64,000 bases of DNA from assembly GCA_018401675.1 (NCBI GenBank), contig JAGYKM010000001.1:1-64000 (forward strand), written 5' to 3'. Shown piece after piece: positions 52,792 to 61,370 of the stretch. Made by a program: the position numbers and the translations under genes. This DNA is from Alphaproteobacteria bacterium (lineage in GTDB: Bacteria; Pseudomonadota; Alphaproteobacteria; 16-39-46). Position 1 is the stretch's first letter. Every line of letters starts with the position of its first letter. Under the pieces are notes generated by a model. That model searched no databases. It saw only the letters and a program-made list of their open reading frames with translations, and had not been told where the DNA came from.

Positions 52792-53796
52792 TCATGATTC
52801 TTTTTTTTGCGCCCTTTCCCTCAAGGCGTCAAGGTGTTCCATCACCTGTGTTTCTGAAATTTCCAAAAGGGACGGCGCAAAAAGCACATCTGTATAATCA
52901 CCTCGAGGGGCACAAAGACCAGGATCGGACTCGCGTGTACAGAATAGACTCAAAGTCGGACAGCCACTAAGGGCTAACAGATGCATGGCGCCCGTATCAT
53001 TTCCAATTGCCCCCAAAGCGCTCCTTCCAATCCACGCTAAAGTTTCTAAGGAAGTTTTGCCAATAAGATCTATAAGGCCAGAACCAAATTCCTCAAAATG
53101 GCCTCTCAGATCTTTTTCATCAGGGCCCCCAATAAGGACAGGGCAGATAGACCTCTTGATCAACTGATCACATATCTTCTTCCACTGCGCCACTGGCCAT
53201 CTTTTTAAGGGCCGATGTTGGGATCCGCCTGGAACTATGAGACAATACGCCGGTTGGCCTCGGTTTTTGATCAGCTCAGAAAATTCTACGGCCCCGAGAG
53301 AACGAGAACCAGAGGCCACCAAAAAGTCTAAATTAGGCACCGGTACCGATTGAACTTGAGCATCCATAAGCTGATCTTTTTGGCGGTCCATGGTGTGCAT
53401 GCTGTTCCGCTCACTTCGCGTGTGCCGCCAAGAAGCGCCCCTGGCAATCCCAGAAAAATCTCCCCTCCATCCCATAAGAACAAGGCCATAATAATATCTG
53501 GACGTATGGGAAGAGGTTTGAAGATCGAAAATGCGATCCACGCCACGCCTTTTTATGTTCCGGAGCCATGAAAGTAACCGAACCATATTCCAACTGGAAA
53601 ACCGAGGAATGGCCCATATTTCATCAAATAACCCAGATAACTTGGCTACACGAGCATAAGCAGGGGTCGTCCACAAAATGAGATGATCTTGGGGATAGGC
53701 CCGACGAATACTTTGGAATGGGCCTAAAGCAAGCAAGAAATCCCCCATGGCCCCAAGCTTTATGATCAATGTGGTTTGTTGTTGAGAAAGTGCCAT
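52792..53796 (-). CDS. Family 9 glycosyltransferase, heptosyltransferase-like
   Basis: Transfers heptose (or a related sugar) to the LPS inner core. The 334-residue product has the GT9 N-terminal motif LIIKLGAMGDFLLA, the acceptor side with LWTTPAYARVAKL, and the donor-binding C-terminal motif ICPVLIGGPDEKD and GNDTGAMHLLAL. This is the arrangement of WaaF/WaaC-type enzymes. The ATG at 53796 starts just after the stop of the upstream GT4, so the two are coupled. Which heptose is added cannot be told. HldD in this window would supply the donor. Confidence 0.85.
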   Translation of the reverse strand: MALSQQQTTLIIKLGAMGDFLLALGPFQSIRRAYPQDHLILWTTPAYARVAKLSGLFDEIWAIPRFSSWNMVRLLSWLRNIKRRGVDRIFDLQTSSHTSRYYYGLVLMGWRGDFSGIARGASWRHTRSERNSMHTMDRQKDQLMDAQVQSVPVPNLDFLVASGSRSLGAVEFSELIKNRGQPAYCLIVPGGSQHRPLKRWPVAQWKKICDQLIKRSICPVLIGGPDEKDLRGHFEEFGSGLIDLIGKTSLETLAWIGRSALGAIGNDTGAMHLLALSGCPTLSLFCTRESDPGLCAPRGDYTDVLFAPSLLEISETQVMEHLDALRERAQKKES

Positions 53797-53797
53797 C

Positions 53798-54996
53798 CTA
53801 AGATCCTTTGAGAACTTCTTCATACACTGCAAGAGTTTTACGACATAAACCTTCCGTCGTAAACGACGATACGACTTTTTGTCGCCCTAAGGATCCCATT
53901 TTTTTACGCGCTGCCTCTTTCATTTTTAAAAAAACGCTAATCTGCTCTCGAAAAGAATCCAAGCTTTTGGGAGAAAACAAAAGACCCGTCTCCCCATGAT
54001 CAACAATTTCTAGAGCCCCGCCATGTCCTCCAGCAATAACCGGTACGCCCATGGCTAAAGCCTCTACCATAACACGTCCAAAAGCTTCTGGATCCTGGCT
54101 TGCAGATATGACGGCGTCAGCCACAGATAAAACGTCATCCATATAGGCCGAAGGTGGAACAATCTTAATGGTATCAGAGAGATGCAAGGCTTCTATTTTA
54201 AGCTCCAAAGATTTCTTATAGGCGTCTCTTCCTTGGCAATCTCCGATGATGACAGCACGGTACTGGCCCCTATCAATCTCCTTTAACCCCTCAATGAAGA
54301 AGTCTTGCCCCTTCCAAGATGTTAAACGGCCGGGCAGAATCATGCATAACCGACGATCCTCAACGGAAAAACCCCACGCCTCAAATAAGTCATTTCCCTT
54401 CAAGAGGTTTTCCTCTACCCCCACGAAACGAGCTGGGTTAAAGCGATGAATGTCTACCCCTCTGGGGATAACGCGAATTTTTTTTTCAAGGACGTGGTAG
54501 CGCTCCCGTATATGACCTTGAATAAACTGGGAATTTGCAATCACCAACCGTCCTTTGGTCATAATGGAATTATAGTACTTCTTAAAAAGAAAGGTGCCAT
54601 TATAGGTACCATGGAAAGTGGTAATAAAAGGAATACCCGTTATCCGTGCCGCCCAATACCCACTCCACGCTGGGGCACGGCTTCTTGCGTGCACCAAAGA
54701 GATTTGGTGTCTCTTAATGGCTCGTGCCAATAAAAGATATTTGAAAGAATTTTAAAGGGATTTTTCGTAGCATAAGACCCTGGGATCCACATAACCCCTG
54801 CCTGTATAAGCTTTTTGAGGAGTCTCCCTTTTTGAGTTGCCACAAAAGGTACCGATCCCGCTTCCAAAAGTGCCTCACAGATCTCCACTGTCGTACCCTC
54901 TACGCCCCCAGAATCCATAGTAGGAAGCAACTGTAGTACACGGTGCTGAGAGAGGTTGAAGCTAGAATTTTGCCTGGATCCCTCTTCATATGACAT
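53798..54996 (-). pseudogene. Family 4 glycosyltransferase, one frameshift as sequenced
   Basis: A GT-B enzyme next to the GT9 gene, likely in LPS core or O-antigen synthesis. The N-terminal piece (54996 to 54640) has LQLLPTMDSGGVEGTTVEI. The C-terminal piece (54730 to 53798) has HARSRAPAWSGYWAA, NSQFIQGHI, PRGVDIHRFNP, ASQDPEAFGRVMVEALAMG and HGETGLLF. They join if one T is restored in the run of four (plus-strand A-run at 54732-54735), giving KILSNIFLLARAIKRHQ. Repaired length is about 400 residues. It ends where the GT9 gene starts. The lesion sits in a homopolymer, so it is either a consensus error or an on/off switch. Confidence 0.88.
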
Positions 54997-55017
54997 AATT
55001 ATGCCCCCTTAATGTCA

Positions 55018-55716
55018 TCAAAAGTCTAAATCTTCATAACTTGAACTGGGCATAATGCCACTTACCCGATCTTTCAATAAACTCTTAAAACTAGGACGAC
55101 ACTTGAGTCGAGAATACCATTCTTTAGCCATGGGGCATGGATCCCATCGCACGCTCCCAAAGTAGTCCATAGTTGATAAGTGAGCGCTGGCCGTTATATC
55201 AGCCAAACTATAGCCATCACCAGCCAGCCAATATCTATCAGTAAGGATTTTATCAATGTAGGCTAAATGGCGTTCACAAGCGATTAATGCCCTACGAATG
55301 CGCCCTGAATCCGGCCCGCCACCGCCTAGATATCTCTTAAAAACTTTCTCATAAAGAATGGGACCAGAGACTTCTGTAAAAAACTTCTCATCGAACCAGG
55401 CCGTTAATCGCCTAATTTCCGCTTTTTCAAAAACATCCCCCTTCATGAAAACCCCCTCGTAGTAGGCTTCATTCAAGTACTGACAAATAGCATCACTGTT
55501 AGATAACACTTTGGGCACAGGAAGTTTTCGAGGATCCACCAATATATCGTCCACCAGAACCGGGACTTGGCCCGCAGGATTAAGGTCCAGAAACTCTTTA
55601 CGATGGTTCCAAAATGGTTCCACCACCAACGTCACTTCCAACTTTTGTTCACCAAGCAAAATACGTACTTTTCGAGAGAAAGGACATAAGGGAAAATGAA
55701 AAAGTTGCCTGGCCAT
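55018..55716 (-). CDS. Glutathione S-transferase family protein
   Basis: A 232-residue cytoplasmic protein. The N-terminal thioredoxin-like domain has FPLCPFSRKVRILLGEQK (glutathione-site Ser/Cys) and NPAGQVPVLVDD with the cis-Pro, followed by NSDAICQYL. The all-helical C-terminal domain has WLAGDGYSLADITASAHL. This fits the stress-related GST branch seen in alphaproteobacteria. Substrate is unknown. It lies 21 bases before the GT4 start in the reading direction, so co-transcription is possible. Confidence 0.88.
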   Translation of the reverse strand: MARQLFHFPLCPFSRKVRILLGEQKLEVTLVVEPFWNHRKEFLDLNPAGQVPVLVDDILVDPRKLPVPKVLSNSDAICQYLNEAYYEGVFMKGDVFEKAEIRRLTAWFDEKFFTEVSGPILYEKVFKRYLGGGGPDSGRIRRALIACERHLAYIDKILTDRYWLAGDGYSLADITASAHLSTMDYFGSVRWDPCPMAKEWYSRLKCRPSFKSLLKDRVSGIMPSSSYEDLDF

Positions 55717-55845
55717 AAGACTCTTACCTGAAAGTGAGTTCGGTGTATTGTGACTACATTAAGACAAGATCGCAATCAAATACTATGCATAGGTTCGATT
55801 AAGCTAGTGATTACCTTTCTGTCTCATGTGCAGTAAGTAAAATAG

Positions 55846-57177
55846 CTAGTCTTTCGACTGGTGGGAAAACTTCCTTTGAGACGCATGAGTTTCACGGATA
55901 AAAAAGACAGAGATATAACTTAATCCGATGCCCACAGGAACAATGAGAAGGGCGTATTGGTATGCATGTAAACTGTAGGATGACACATTAGCTCCAGGCT
56001 CTCCATTTGAGATCCAGACGATAAGAAACCCAATCAAGGACTGAATTCCACCCGGAATAATCATGCAGATAAAGTTCCCGAAGGCTACGGATAGACCAGA
56101 AGCAGAAGAAGGGTTGTTCTCGCGAATAATGGAAAATAAAATGAGCATAGCTCCTACGAAGAACCCCATTAGAAATACCAAGATTCCTACCACATAAACT
56201 TGGGAAGGGGCGCTCAAGAGCAACGTAAGAAAGGACACTAGGATTCCTGTTATCCCCACAAACACTGGCAATTTTCGAAGCTTTAATCGATCTGACCACG
56301 CCCCAAATAAGGGGGCACCCACAGCCATCCCAATAAACAATAAAGAAGTAATCCCTGCCCCATCAGGTCGAGAGCAGCCACTGCATTTCATAATAAAAGG
56401 CGTGCCCCATAATTCAGCAAAACACGCAAGGGGCAAGTATAGCAAGGCCAATGAAATTCCAGCGAGCCAACTTTGAGGGTTTTTGAAAACAATCTTAAGA
56501 TTGCTCCATACGTCTACTCTGTCTCCTTCAGGATTTTCTTTCTTGATTTCTTTTATATAATCTTCGTTTCCCTTAAAATGACTGGGTAAGGGCCTATCAG
56601 AAACAATAAAATATACCGCTCCGGCGATCAATAATGCACCACCACTTAGAGTGTATAAGCACAGCTGCCATCCAAAAAGGTCTACAAGAAGGGCCAACGG
56701 CCCTCCAGCAATAAAAGCACATATGGTTCCCATGGTCATCACAAGCCCTGTGGCGAAAGCCAACTTGTTAGAGGGCAACCAATTGCCAAGTATCTTCAAA
56801 GCTCCTATGAAAGCAAAGGCAGACCCAAACCCCACGGTAAACCGAGATAATCCGGCAACCCATGGACCCGTAGCTAACGCTAGCCCTATCAATCCAAAAA
56901 AACATCCCAAGGTGGCCAAAGACAATACGCGCTTTGGTCCAAATTTATCTAAGAGAAGTCCTGCTGGGACCTGCATAACGGAATAAGACCAATAGTACAA
57001 AGAAATAAGAAACCCAAAAGAAGCAACGTCCACACCCCAAGCTTCGATCATTTCATCATTCATCACCTGGGGACAAATACGTAAAATAAACTGGTATCCG
57101 TAAAATAATGCGCCTACCACTGCCACAACCCAGGCATAAAGAGGTATTTTTTGCTTAGAAGCCTTTTCTTGAGTCAT
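55846..57177 (-). CDS. Major facilitator superfamily transporter
   Basis: A 443-residue inner-membrane protein with twelve hydrophobic segments. The cytoplasmic loop signature between helices 2 and 3 is GLLLDKFGPKRVLSLA, repeated as LFGAWSDRLKLRKLP in the second half. Helix 1 starts YAWVVAVVGALFYGYQFILR, as in metabolite/anion symporters of host-associated bacteria. The central loop (about residues 200-230) is charged. Substrate unknown. It could import host metabolites, but nothing here proves it. Confidence 0.85.
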   Translation of the reverse strand: MTQEKASKQKIPLYAWVVAVVGALFYGYQFILRICPQVMNDEMIEAWGVDVASFGFLISLYYWSYSVMQVPAGLLLDKFGPKRVLSLATLGCFFGLIGLALATGPWVAGLSRFTVGFGSAFAFIGALKILGNWLPSNKLAFATGLVMTMGTICAFIAGGPLALLVDLFGWQLCLYTLSGGALLIAGAVYFIVSDRPLPSHFKGNEDYIKEIKKENPEGDRVDVWSNLKIVFKNPQSWLAGISLALLYLPLACFAELWGTPFIMKCSGCSRPDGAGITSLLFIGMAVGAPLFGAWSDRLKLRKLPVFVGITGILVSFLTLLLSAPSQVYVVGILVFLMGFFVGAMLILFSIIRENNPSSASGLSVAFGNFICMIIPGGIQSLIGFLIVWISNGEPGANVSSYSLHAYQYALLIVPVGIGLSYISVFFIRETHASQRKFSHQSKD

Positions 57178-57255
57178 TTAGGGAAAAACCTTTAGTTGAT
57201 AGACAATATGGTTGAGGGAAACTGCCCAATTAGAGATAAAAGGAAGGTCTAAAAG

Positions 57256-57438
57256 TCAGACTGAAATAGGACGCGCTTGTTCAAGGAGCATTACGGGTAT
57301 GCCATCTTTTATGGGATAAGCAAGTCCCGCAGAACGGCTTATAAGTTCATGAGCACCTAGATCATATACAAGCTCTCCCTTGGTCACTGGGCACACAAGA
57401 ATCTTTAGAAGCTCCACATTAAAAGGTACCTTGCTCAT
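57256..57438 (-). CDS. Trm112-family (YcaR-like) small protein
   Basis: A 60-residue protein: [17 protein letters not shown], then [17 protein letters not shown], the standard Trm112 core. Only one of the usual zinc-site cysteines (CPVTK) is present, as in many bacterial homologues. Trm112-like proteins activate methyltransferases in eukaryotes; their bacterial role is mostly unassigned. It follows a gap of about 350 bases before the insertion sequence and is preceded by a good ATG context. Confidence 0.85.
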   Translation of the reverse strand: MSKVPFNVELLKILVCPVTKGELVYDLGAHELISRSAGLAYPIKDGIPVMLLEQARPISV

Positions 57439-57782
57439 GGATTATTCCTGTTCTTTGGTATATCGTTGCACCACTTGAAATCGATAAGCTTAGGTCCGGC
57501 TGGTGTAAAGATCATAAAGAACTCAGATCGTTAGCCCCAACCATACTCTGCCCCTTTGTTATTTTTAGAAGAATCAAAGCCTTTTAGCAAGTAGTTTTAC
57601 GGAGCTCCAAACCCGGAACAAAGCGGACATCACTCCAACGATTAGCTTATTCAGTCTTCAAAAGTTCTCTGGCGCCACTCGTCGCGTGGTTTTAGTCTTT
57701 CTTAATCTAGCATTGATACACAAAACCTCTTAGTCACAGGCTATCTCTCTAAGGGCCCCGCCCTTCTTTTCAAAGGCACGGT
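57439..57782. other. 344-base gap left of the insertion sequence
   Basis: No gene is visible. It should hold the Trm112 promoter (minus strand). Near the right side AAGGGC-CCC-GCCCTT followed by CTTTT (57751-57770) forms a GC-rich hairpin that could end a rightward transcript, though no rightward gene precedes it. The gap may contain remains of a gene cut by the insertion, but I could not recognise one. Confidence 0.5.
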
Positions 57783-57788
57783 GAAAAA

Positions 57789-58970
57789 TTTGTTGGAGTC
57801 AGATAGATGTGAGACGCAAGAGGATGAACGAAGCGCACTATTCATTAAGTGCCGTAGCGAGTTCATTCCCTCTTGCAAATACATAAAAAGGCCTCGAGAG
57901 TTAGGTAAGTTCAACCACTTAACTCTGGAGGCCAGTATGCAAATCAAATGTCTGCACAAGAACTTTTATAAACTCTATGCTTATTCTCGTACACAAGAAA
58001 CTTTAGAGAAGTACAAAAATCTTTATCAAGACTCTGTCTCCTTGTGGGAAAAGCTTAAAAACGAAGGAGTTTGCGTTAAAACCTGCCAAGAAGTAACTGG
58101 TGTTTCTCGGGCTACTTACTACCGACGAAAACGTATCCTTAACCATCTCTTGCGTGGTATTACCCCTCCGTCTAAAAGACCTCAGAAACTTAATAAGCCC
58201 AGATGGGGTGAGCCTCAAAAACAACTCGTCCTAACCATTCGCAGAGCTAATCCTACTTACGGTAAGGAAAAAATAGCCACCATCTTGAGACGAGACCATG
58301 GTCAAACTATAAGCGAGAGTACTGTGGGTCGTATCCTAGTCTTCTTAAAAGGACGAGGTCTGATCATAAGGTCTCTCTCCGCTTTGCGGACCAAAAGAAA
58401 AAGACACTTTAATCGTCATGCCCAGGCCTGGTCATACAAAGACTATAAAGATATGGTTATGGGAGAAAGAGTCCAGGTAGATCACATGACTGTAACCAAG
58501 AATGGGATTTGTTTTAAACACTTTCAGGTGTGGGACCGAAAATCTAAATCCCTTTATGCGCAGGTGTATTCTAATGCCACCAGTAGGTGCGCCAAGAAGT
58601 TCCTCAAAGAGCTTATTGAAGCAACTCCTTTTAAGATCCATTCACTCCAAGTGGATGGCGGATCTGAGTTTATGGGAGAGTTTGAAAGAGCTTGCCAAGA
58701 ATTAGGTATCCCGCTCATCGTCTTGCCTCCTAAAAAGCCTACCTACAATGGAGACGTTGAAAGAGGAAATAGAACCTTTAGAGAAGAGTTTTACGCTCTT
58801 CCTTGGCTGAGAGCTGACTCAGTAGGCGCTATGAAATATGAACTTAAGCGCGCCGTTGAAAAATATAACACTTATCGTCCTCATCGAGCCTTGAAAGGAA
58901 TGACTCCTGGAGTACATTAAACAATATACTCTCGGGGCTGATCTGTCTCATATCATATGAACTCCCACAA
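57789..58970 (+). mobile_element. IS481-like insertion sequence with inverted ends
   Basis: The left end (57790-57815) reads TTGTTGGAGT ... GATGTGAGAC. The right end on the other strand (58970-58945) reads TTGTGGGAGT ... GATATGAGAC. The two 26-base ends align without gaps at about 18 positions. Immediately outside both ends is GAAAAA (57783-57788 and 58971-58976), a possible 6-bp target duplication, though A-rich sequence makes chance agreement possible. The element of about 1.18 kb carries one transposase and looks intact. Confidence 0.6.
57937..58920 (+). CDS. IS481-family-like transposase (DDE)
   Basis: A 327-residue DDE transposase. The N-terminal helix-turn-helix parts have GVSRATYYRRKR and ANPTYGKEKIATILRR. 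The catalytic core has VDHMT (first Asp), LQVDGGSEFMGEF (second Asp) and NGDVERGNRTFREEFY (Glu), then YRPHRALKGMTP. The ATG at 57937 has TGGAGG about eight bases upstream; a longer frame from 57781 would begin outside the inverted end. There is no frameshift, unlike many decayed IS copies. Confidence 0.88.
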   Translation: MQIKCLHKNFYKLYAYSRTQETLEKYKNLYQDSVSLWEKLKNEGVCVKTCQEVTGVSRATYYRRKRILNHLLRGITPPSKRPQKLNKPRWGEPQKQLVLTIRRANPTYGKEKIATILRRDHGQTISESTVGRILVFLKGRGLIIRSLSALRTKRKRHFNRHAQAWSYKDYKDMVMGERVQVDHMTVTKNGICFKHFQVWDRKSKSLYAQVYSNATSRCAKKFLKELIEATPFKIHSLQVDGGSEFMGEFERACQELGIPLIVLPPKKPTYNGDVERGNRTFREEFYALPWLRADSVGAMKYELKRAVEKYNTYRPHRALKGMTPGVH

Positions 58971-59072
58971 GAAAAAGTTGCGCGACTAGAAATTTCTTGA
59001 TACAATCTAGACGTAGATGCGTAAATAATAATTCAACATGATAACAAAAATAGCAAAATAAGGGAGTTTGAG

Positions 59073-59987
59073 ATGAAAAAAACAATAATTTCACTAAGTG
59101 TTCTTGTGGCCATGACGTCTTTAGGGGCTGCGGTTAGCTTTGCTGCTCCAGCAAAAAATCATGCTGCAAAGGCAGGGAAAACTGCAGACCGTAGCAAAGG
59201 TCTCTCAACGGTAAAAGTTTATGAAGATAAGAAGGGTAGCCGCAGCATTCGTGTTAACGGTAGAGAGATTGCCCGCGTGGAGCCGACATCCGATGGGAAA
59301 AAAGTTGTCACTACCCACTCTCGTGCCACGACGAATGCTTTGCTAGCTAAGGTGCCCGCGGATCAGGCCATTGCCGTGACATTGAAAGATGCATCAGAAA
59401 GTGACAAAAATACACTAAAGAATAAAGGAAAGAAAAATAACGTAAAAGTTATTAAAGAAGGAAAGGACGTGACTGTTAGTGGAGAAGCAAAGGATGTGCA
59501 CAAAACCCTCCTCAGTGTAGCTGGTCCAAGCGCCGCTCCAGCGGGTAGCGGCCCGTCGCCTGCGCTAGCGGCAGGCTTGTTTGGAGCCTTGCTGGGTGGA
59601 GGAGGAAGTACTACAGACAACACAACAGACACCACAAATGAAACCGCAGCCAATGTGAGAGTGGGGCAGGTAGAGGTTGCTGCAAACGGAGGCACAAATG
59701 TCAGTGATGGGGGTACCGACGTTCATGGTACGGGTACTGCATATGAAGCGCCCGTTAGCTACGCTGATGGTGATGGTGAGGTTATTGAGGGATCAATCAC
59801 CAATTACAATGGCAATGTTCACTATGGTACAGATGTCTATAACAAAGTGACCAGTGTAGTGGAGGATCCCAACCAACCCACCCCTTTCCAAGGTGGAATG
59901 GGTATCCCGCGTAATCCTGCTTTTCAGTATGGAGATGTGCCTATCGTCGGGGGAGCAGGGCAACTTTTTGACAGAATTGATGGCTAA
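59073..59987 (+). CDS. Secreted low-complexity protein, unknown function
   Basis: A 304-residue protein with a clear signal peptide (residues 1-25, ending SFAA). A basic segment (about residues 28-60) follows, then a globular part with VKVYEDKKGSRSIRVNGREI. A small hydrophobic Gly/Ala patch (SPALAAGLFGALLGGGG) precedes a Thr/Asn/Asp/Gly-rich tail with VSDGGTDVHGTG. It has no cysteine. AGGGAG lies before the ATG. I recognise no family. The Gly/Asn/Thr-rich end suggests a surface or matrix role. The insertion sequence ends about 100 bases upstream and may affect its promoter. Confidence 0.72.
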   Translation: MKKTIISLSVLVAMTSLGAAVSFAAPAKNHAAKAGKTADRSKGLSTVKVYEDKKGSRSIRVNGREIARVEPTSDGKKVVTTHSRATTNALLAKVPADQAIAVTLKDASESDKNTLKNKGKKNNVKVIKEGKDVTVSGEAKDVHKTLLSVAGPSAAPAGSGPSPALAAGLFGALLGGGGSTTDNTTDTTNETAANVRVGQVEVAANGGTNVSDGGTDVHGTGTAYEAPVSYADGDGEVIEGSITNYNGNVHYGTDVYNKVTSVVEDPNQPTPFQGGMGIPRNPAFQYGDVPIVGGAGQLFDRIDG

Positions 59988-60024
59988 TCTAAAAATTTCT
60001 TAGACTTCTTAATATGAGCAAAGT

Positions 60025-60063
60025 CCCCTTCATGTTCCTTAATATGGAGGGGATTTCTTTTAT
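60025..60063 (+). terminator. Probable terminator after the secreted protein
   Basis: CCCCTTCAT pairs with ATGGAGGGG (one wobble) across a ten-base loop, followed by ATTTCTTTTATTT. It lies about 40 bases beyond the stop codon. Confidence 0.55.
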
Positions 60064-60581
60064 TTAAAGGTATGTGGAAAAGACGTTTTCTAGAGAGAGG
60101 CTATCCCACTAGTTACCATCATCCTATGGAAGGCAGGGAGTTTCTTAAGGCAGAGGTTGGATCTCATTGGAAAATTTGCCTATGTTGAGCCAGAGTAAAA
60201 TGAGCTTATTGGTGCGGCTGGGGATCGAAGATATATCAAGATTATTGCAAGAGACAGCAATGAGCAGTGACTAATACCGTTCTTGAGTCCCTTAGGGTAT
60301 ACTGAGGAAAAGAGAGTAGGCTTCCCTTCCTTGAGGTGACTTGGACGAGTTGAATAGACATCTATGCCCAAGGTTTTTTTATATAAGGTAGGATAAAACA
60401 AGATCTTTGGGTAATTAAAGGCGTTTTTTCTATCCGCGGTCTTGAGTGCTAATGAGGCTTGAGTCTGGGAGGTGAAACATGTATCTTGGTGGCTATGGTC
60501 GGTTTTGGGGTGAGAGTTAAGCTTTTAGCCCACTGCCATCTGGGGATTTTGGGTCTCATATTTTTCCGAAGAGAAAAGCTT
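60064..60581. other. Gap of about 520 bases before the zinc-ribbon gene
   Basis: No supportable gene. A 73-codon minus-strand frame (60180-60401) has no ribosome site or recognisable features. In-frame codons upstream of 60582 continue to 60459 but lack conserved content. The zinc-ribbon promoter should be here. Confidence 0.5.
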
Positions 60582-61307
60582 ATGATCATAACTTGTGTCG
60601 AGTGTCATGCGCGCTATTTGATTAATCCCGATGTGTTGGGGGCTCAAGGCCGTGTTGTCAGGTGTTCTTCTTGTTCTTATTCGTGGACACAAACCCCTCC
60701 TGAAGACAGCCCCCGGCCTCTTGCCGAAGACTTTCGGGAAAAAAAAGAGAAGCTTCTTGACCCAGTAGAATCTCATTCATCTTCCGAGTCTGAATTGTCC
60801 AAAATGACCTCAGACCTAGCCTATGCATCCCAAAACCTATTCCATCCTGGGCAAAAAAAGAGCTTCTCTGTTTTAAAAGTAGGGGGGCTTATGGTGGCAT
60901 TCTTTCTGCTAGCGGGGCTGACGTTAGGGTATGTGGGCCGAGAACAACTACTCATTCGTTTCCCTGGCTTAGAACCTTTATATGCTGCTGTGGGCATACA
61001 TATGAATCCTTTGGCGTTGGGTTTAGAGCTTAAGGATGTGACATGGGTTGTGTCGGATCCTGTGCTTAAGAAAGTAATGCTAAAAGGTGTAATAGCAAAC
61101 TCTACCCAAAGGGCTCTTGTGATCCCCCCTCTCAGCCTTCTGTTGAAAGAGTCACAAGGAGGTACACTCGTCTCTGTGGATCGGTGGGTTGTGCATACAC
61201 CTATGAATAAAATCTTACCGGGAGAAGTCTATCCATTCCAGATTTCTTTAACCGAGGAGATTCCTTTGAACGTAGAGGAGATAGAGGTAGATTTTGTGCG
61301 TCCTTAA
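60582..61307 (+). CDS. Zinc-ribbon membrane protein (MJ0042-type finger, DUF3426-like)
   Basis: A 241-residue protein. The N-terminal finger has MIITCVECHARYLI and VRCSSCSYSWTQTP, four cysteines in two CxxC pairs. A charged linker follows, then one membrane helix (about residues 105-128) and an extracytoplasmic beta-rich domain with a DUF3426-like pattern. Such proteins are common in alphaproteobacteria near ftsK or rRNA genes, and their role is unknown. The ATG at 60582 begins the finger directly; earlier in-frame starts have no conserved sequence. ftsK follows 63 bases later. Confidence 0.82.
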   Translation: MIITCVECHARYLINPDVLGAQGRVVRCSSCSYSWTQTPPEDSPRPLAEDFREKKEKLLDPVESHSSSESELSKMTSDLAYASQNLFHPGQKKSFSVLKVGGLMVAFFLLAGLTLGYVGREQLLIRFPGLEPLYAAVGIHMNPLALGLELKDVTWVVSDPVLKKVMLKGVIANSTQRALVIPPLSLLLKESQGGTLVSVDRWVVHTPMNKILPGEVYPFQISLTEEIPLNVEEIEVDFVRP

Positions 61308-61370
61308 CGAACAAAAGGACCTCTGGTTGTCAGTTTCAATAGAGGGAAACGGCAAAGAGGGAGTAAGCTC

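Noticed and set aside
57781-57936. Longer transposase start at 57781
   Set aside because: It would begin left of the inverted end and lacks a ribosome site; the ATG at 57937 has TGGAGG.
60180-60401. Minus-strand open frame of 73 codons
   Set aside because: No ribosome site, no conserved motif, and it lies in an AT-rich gap.
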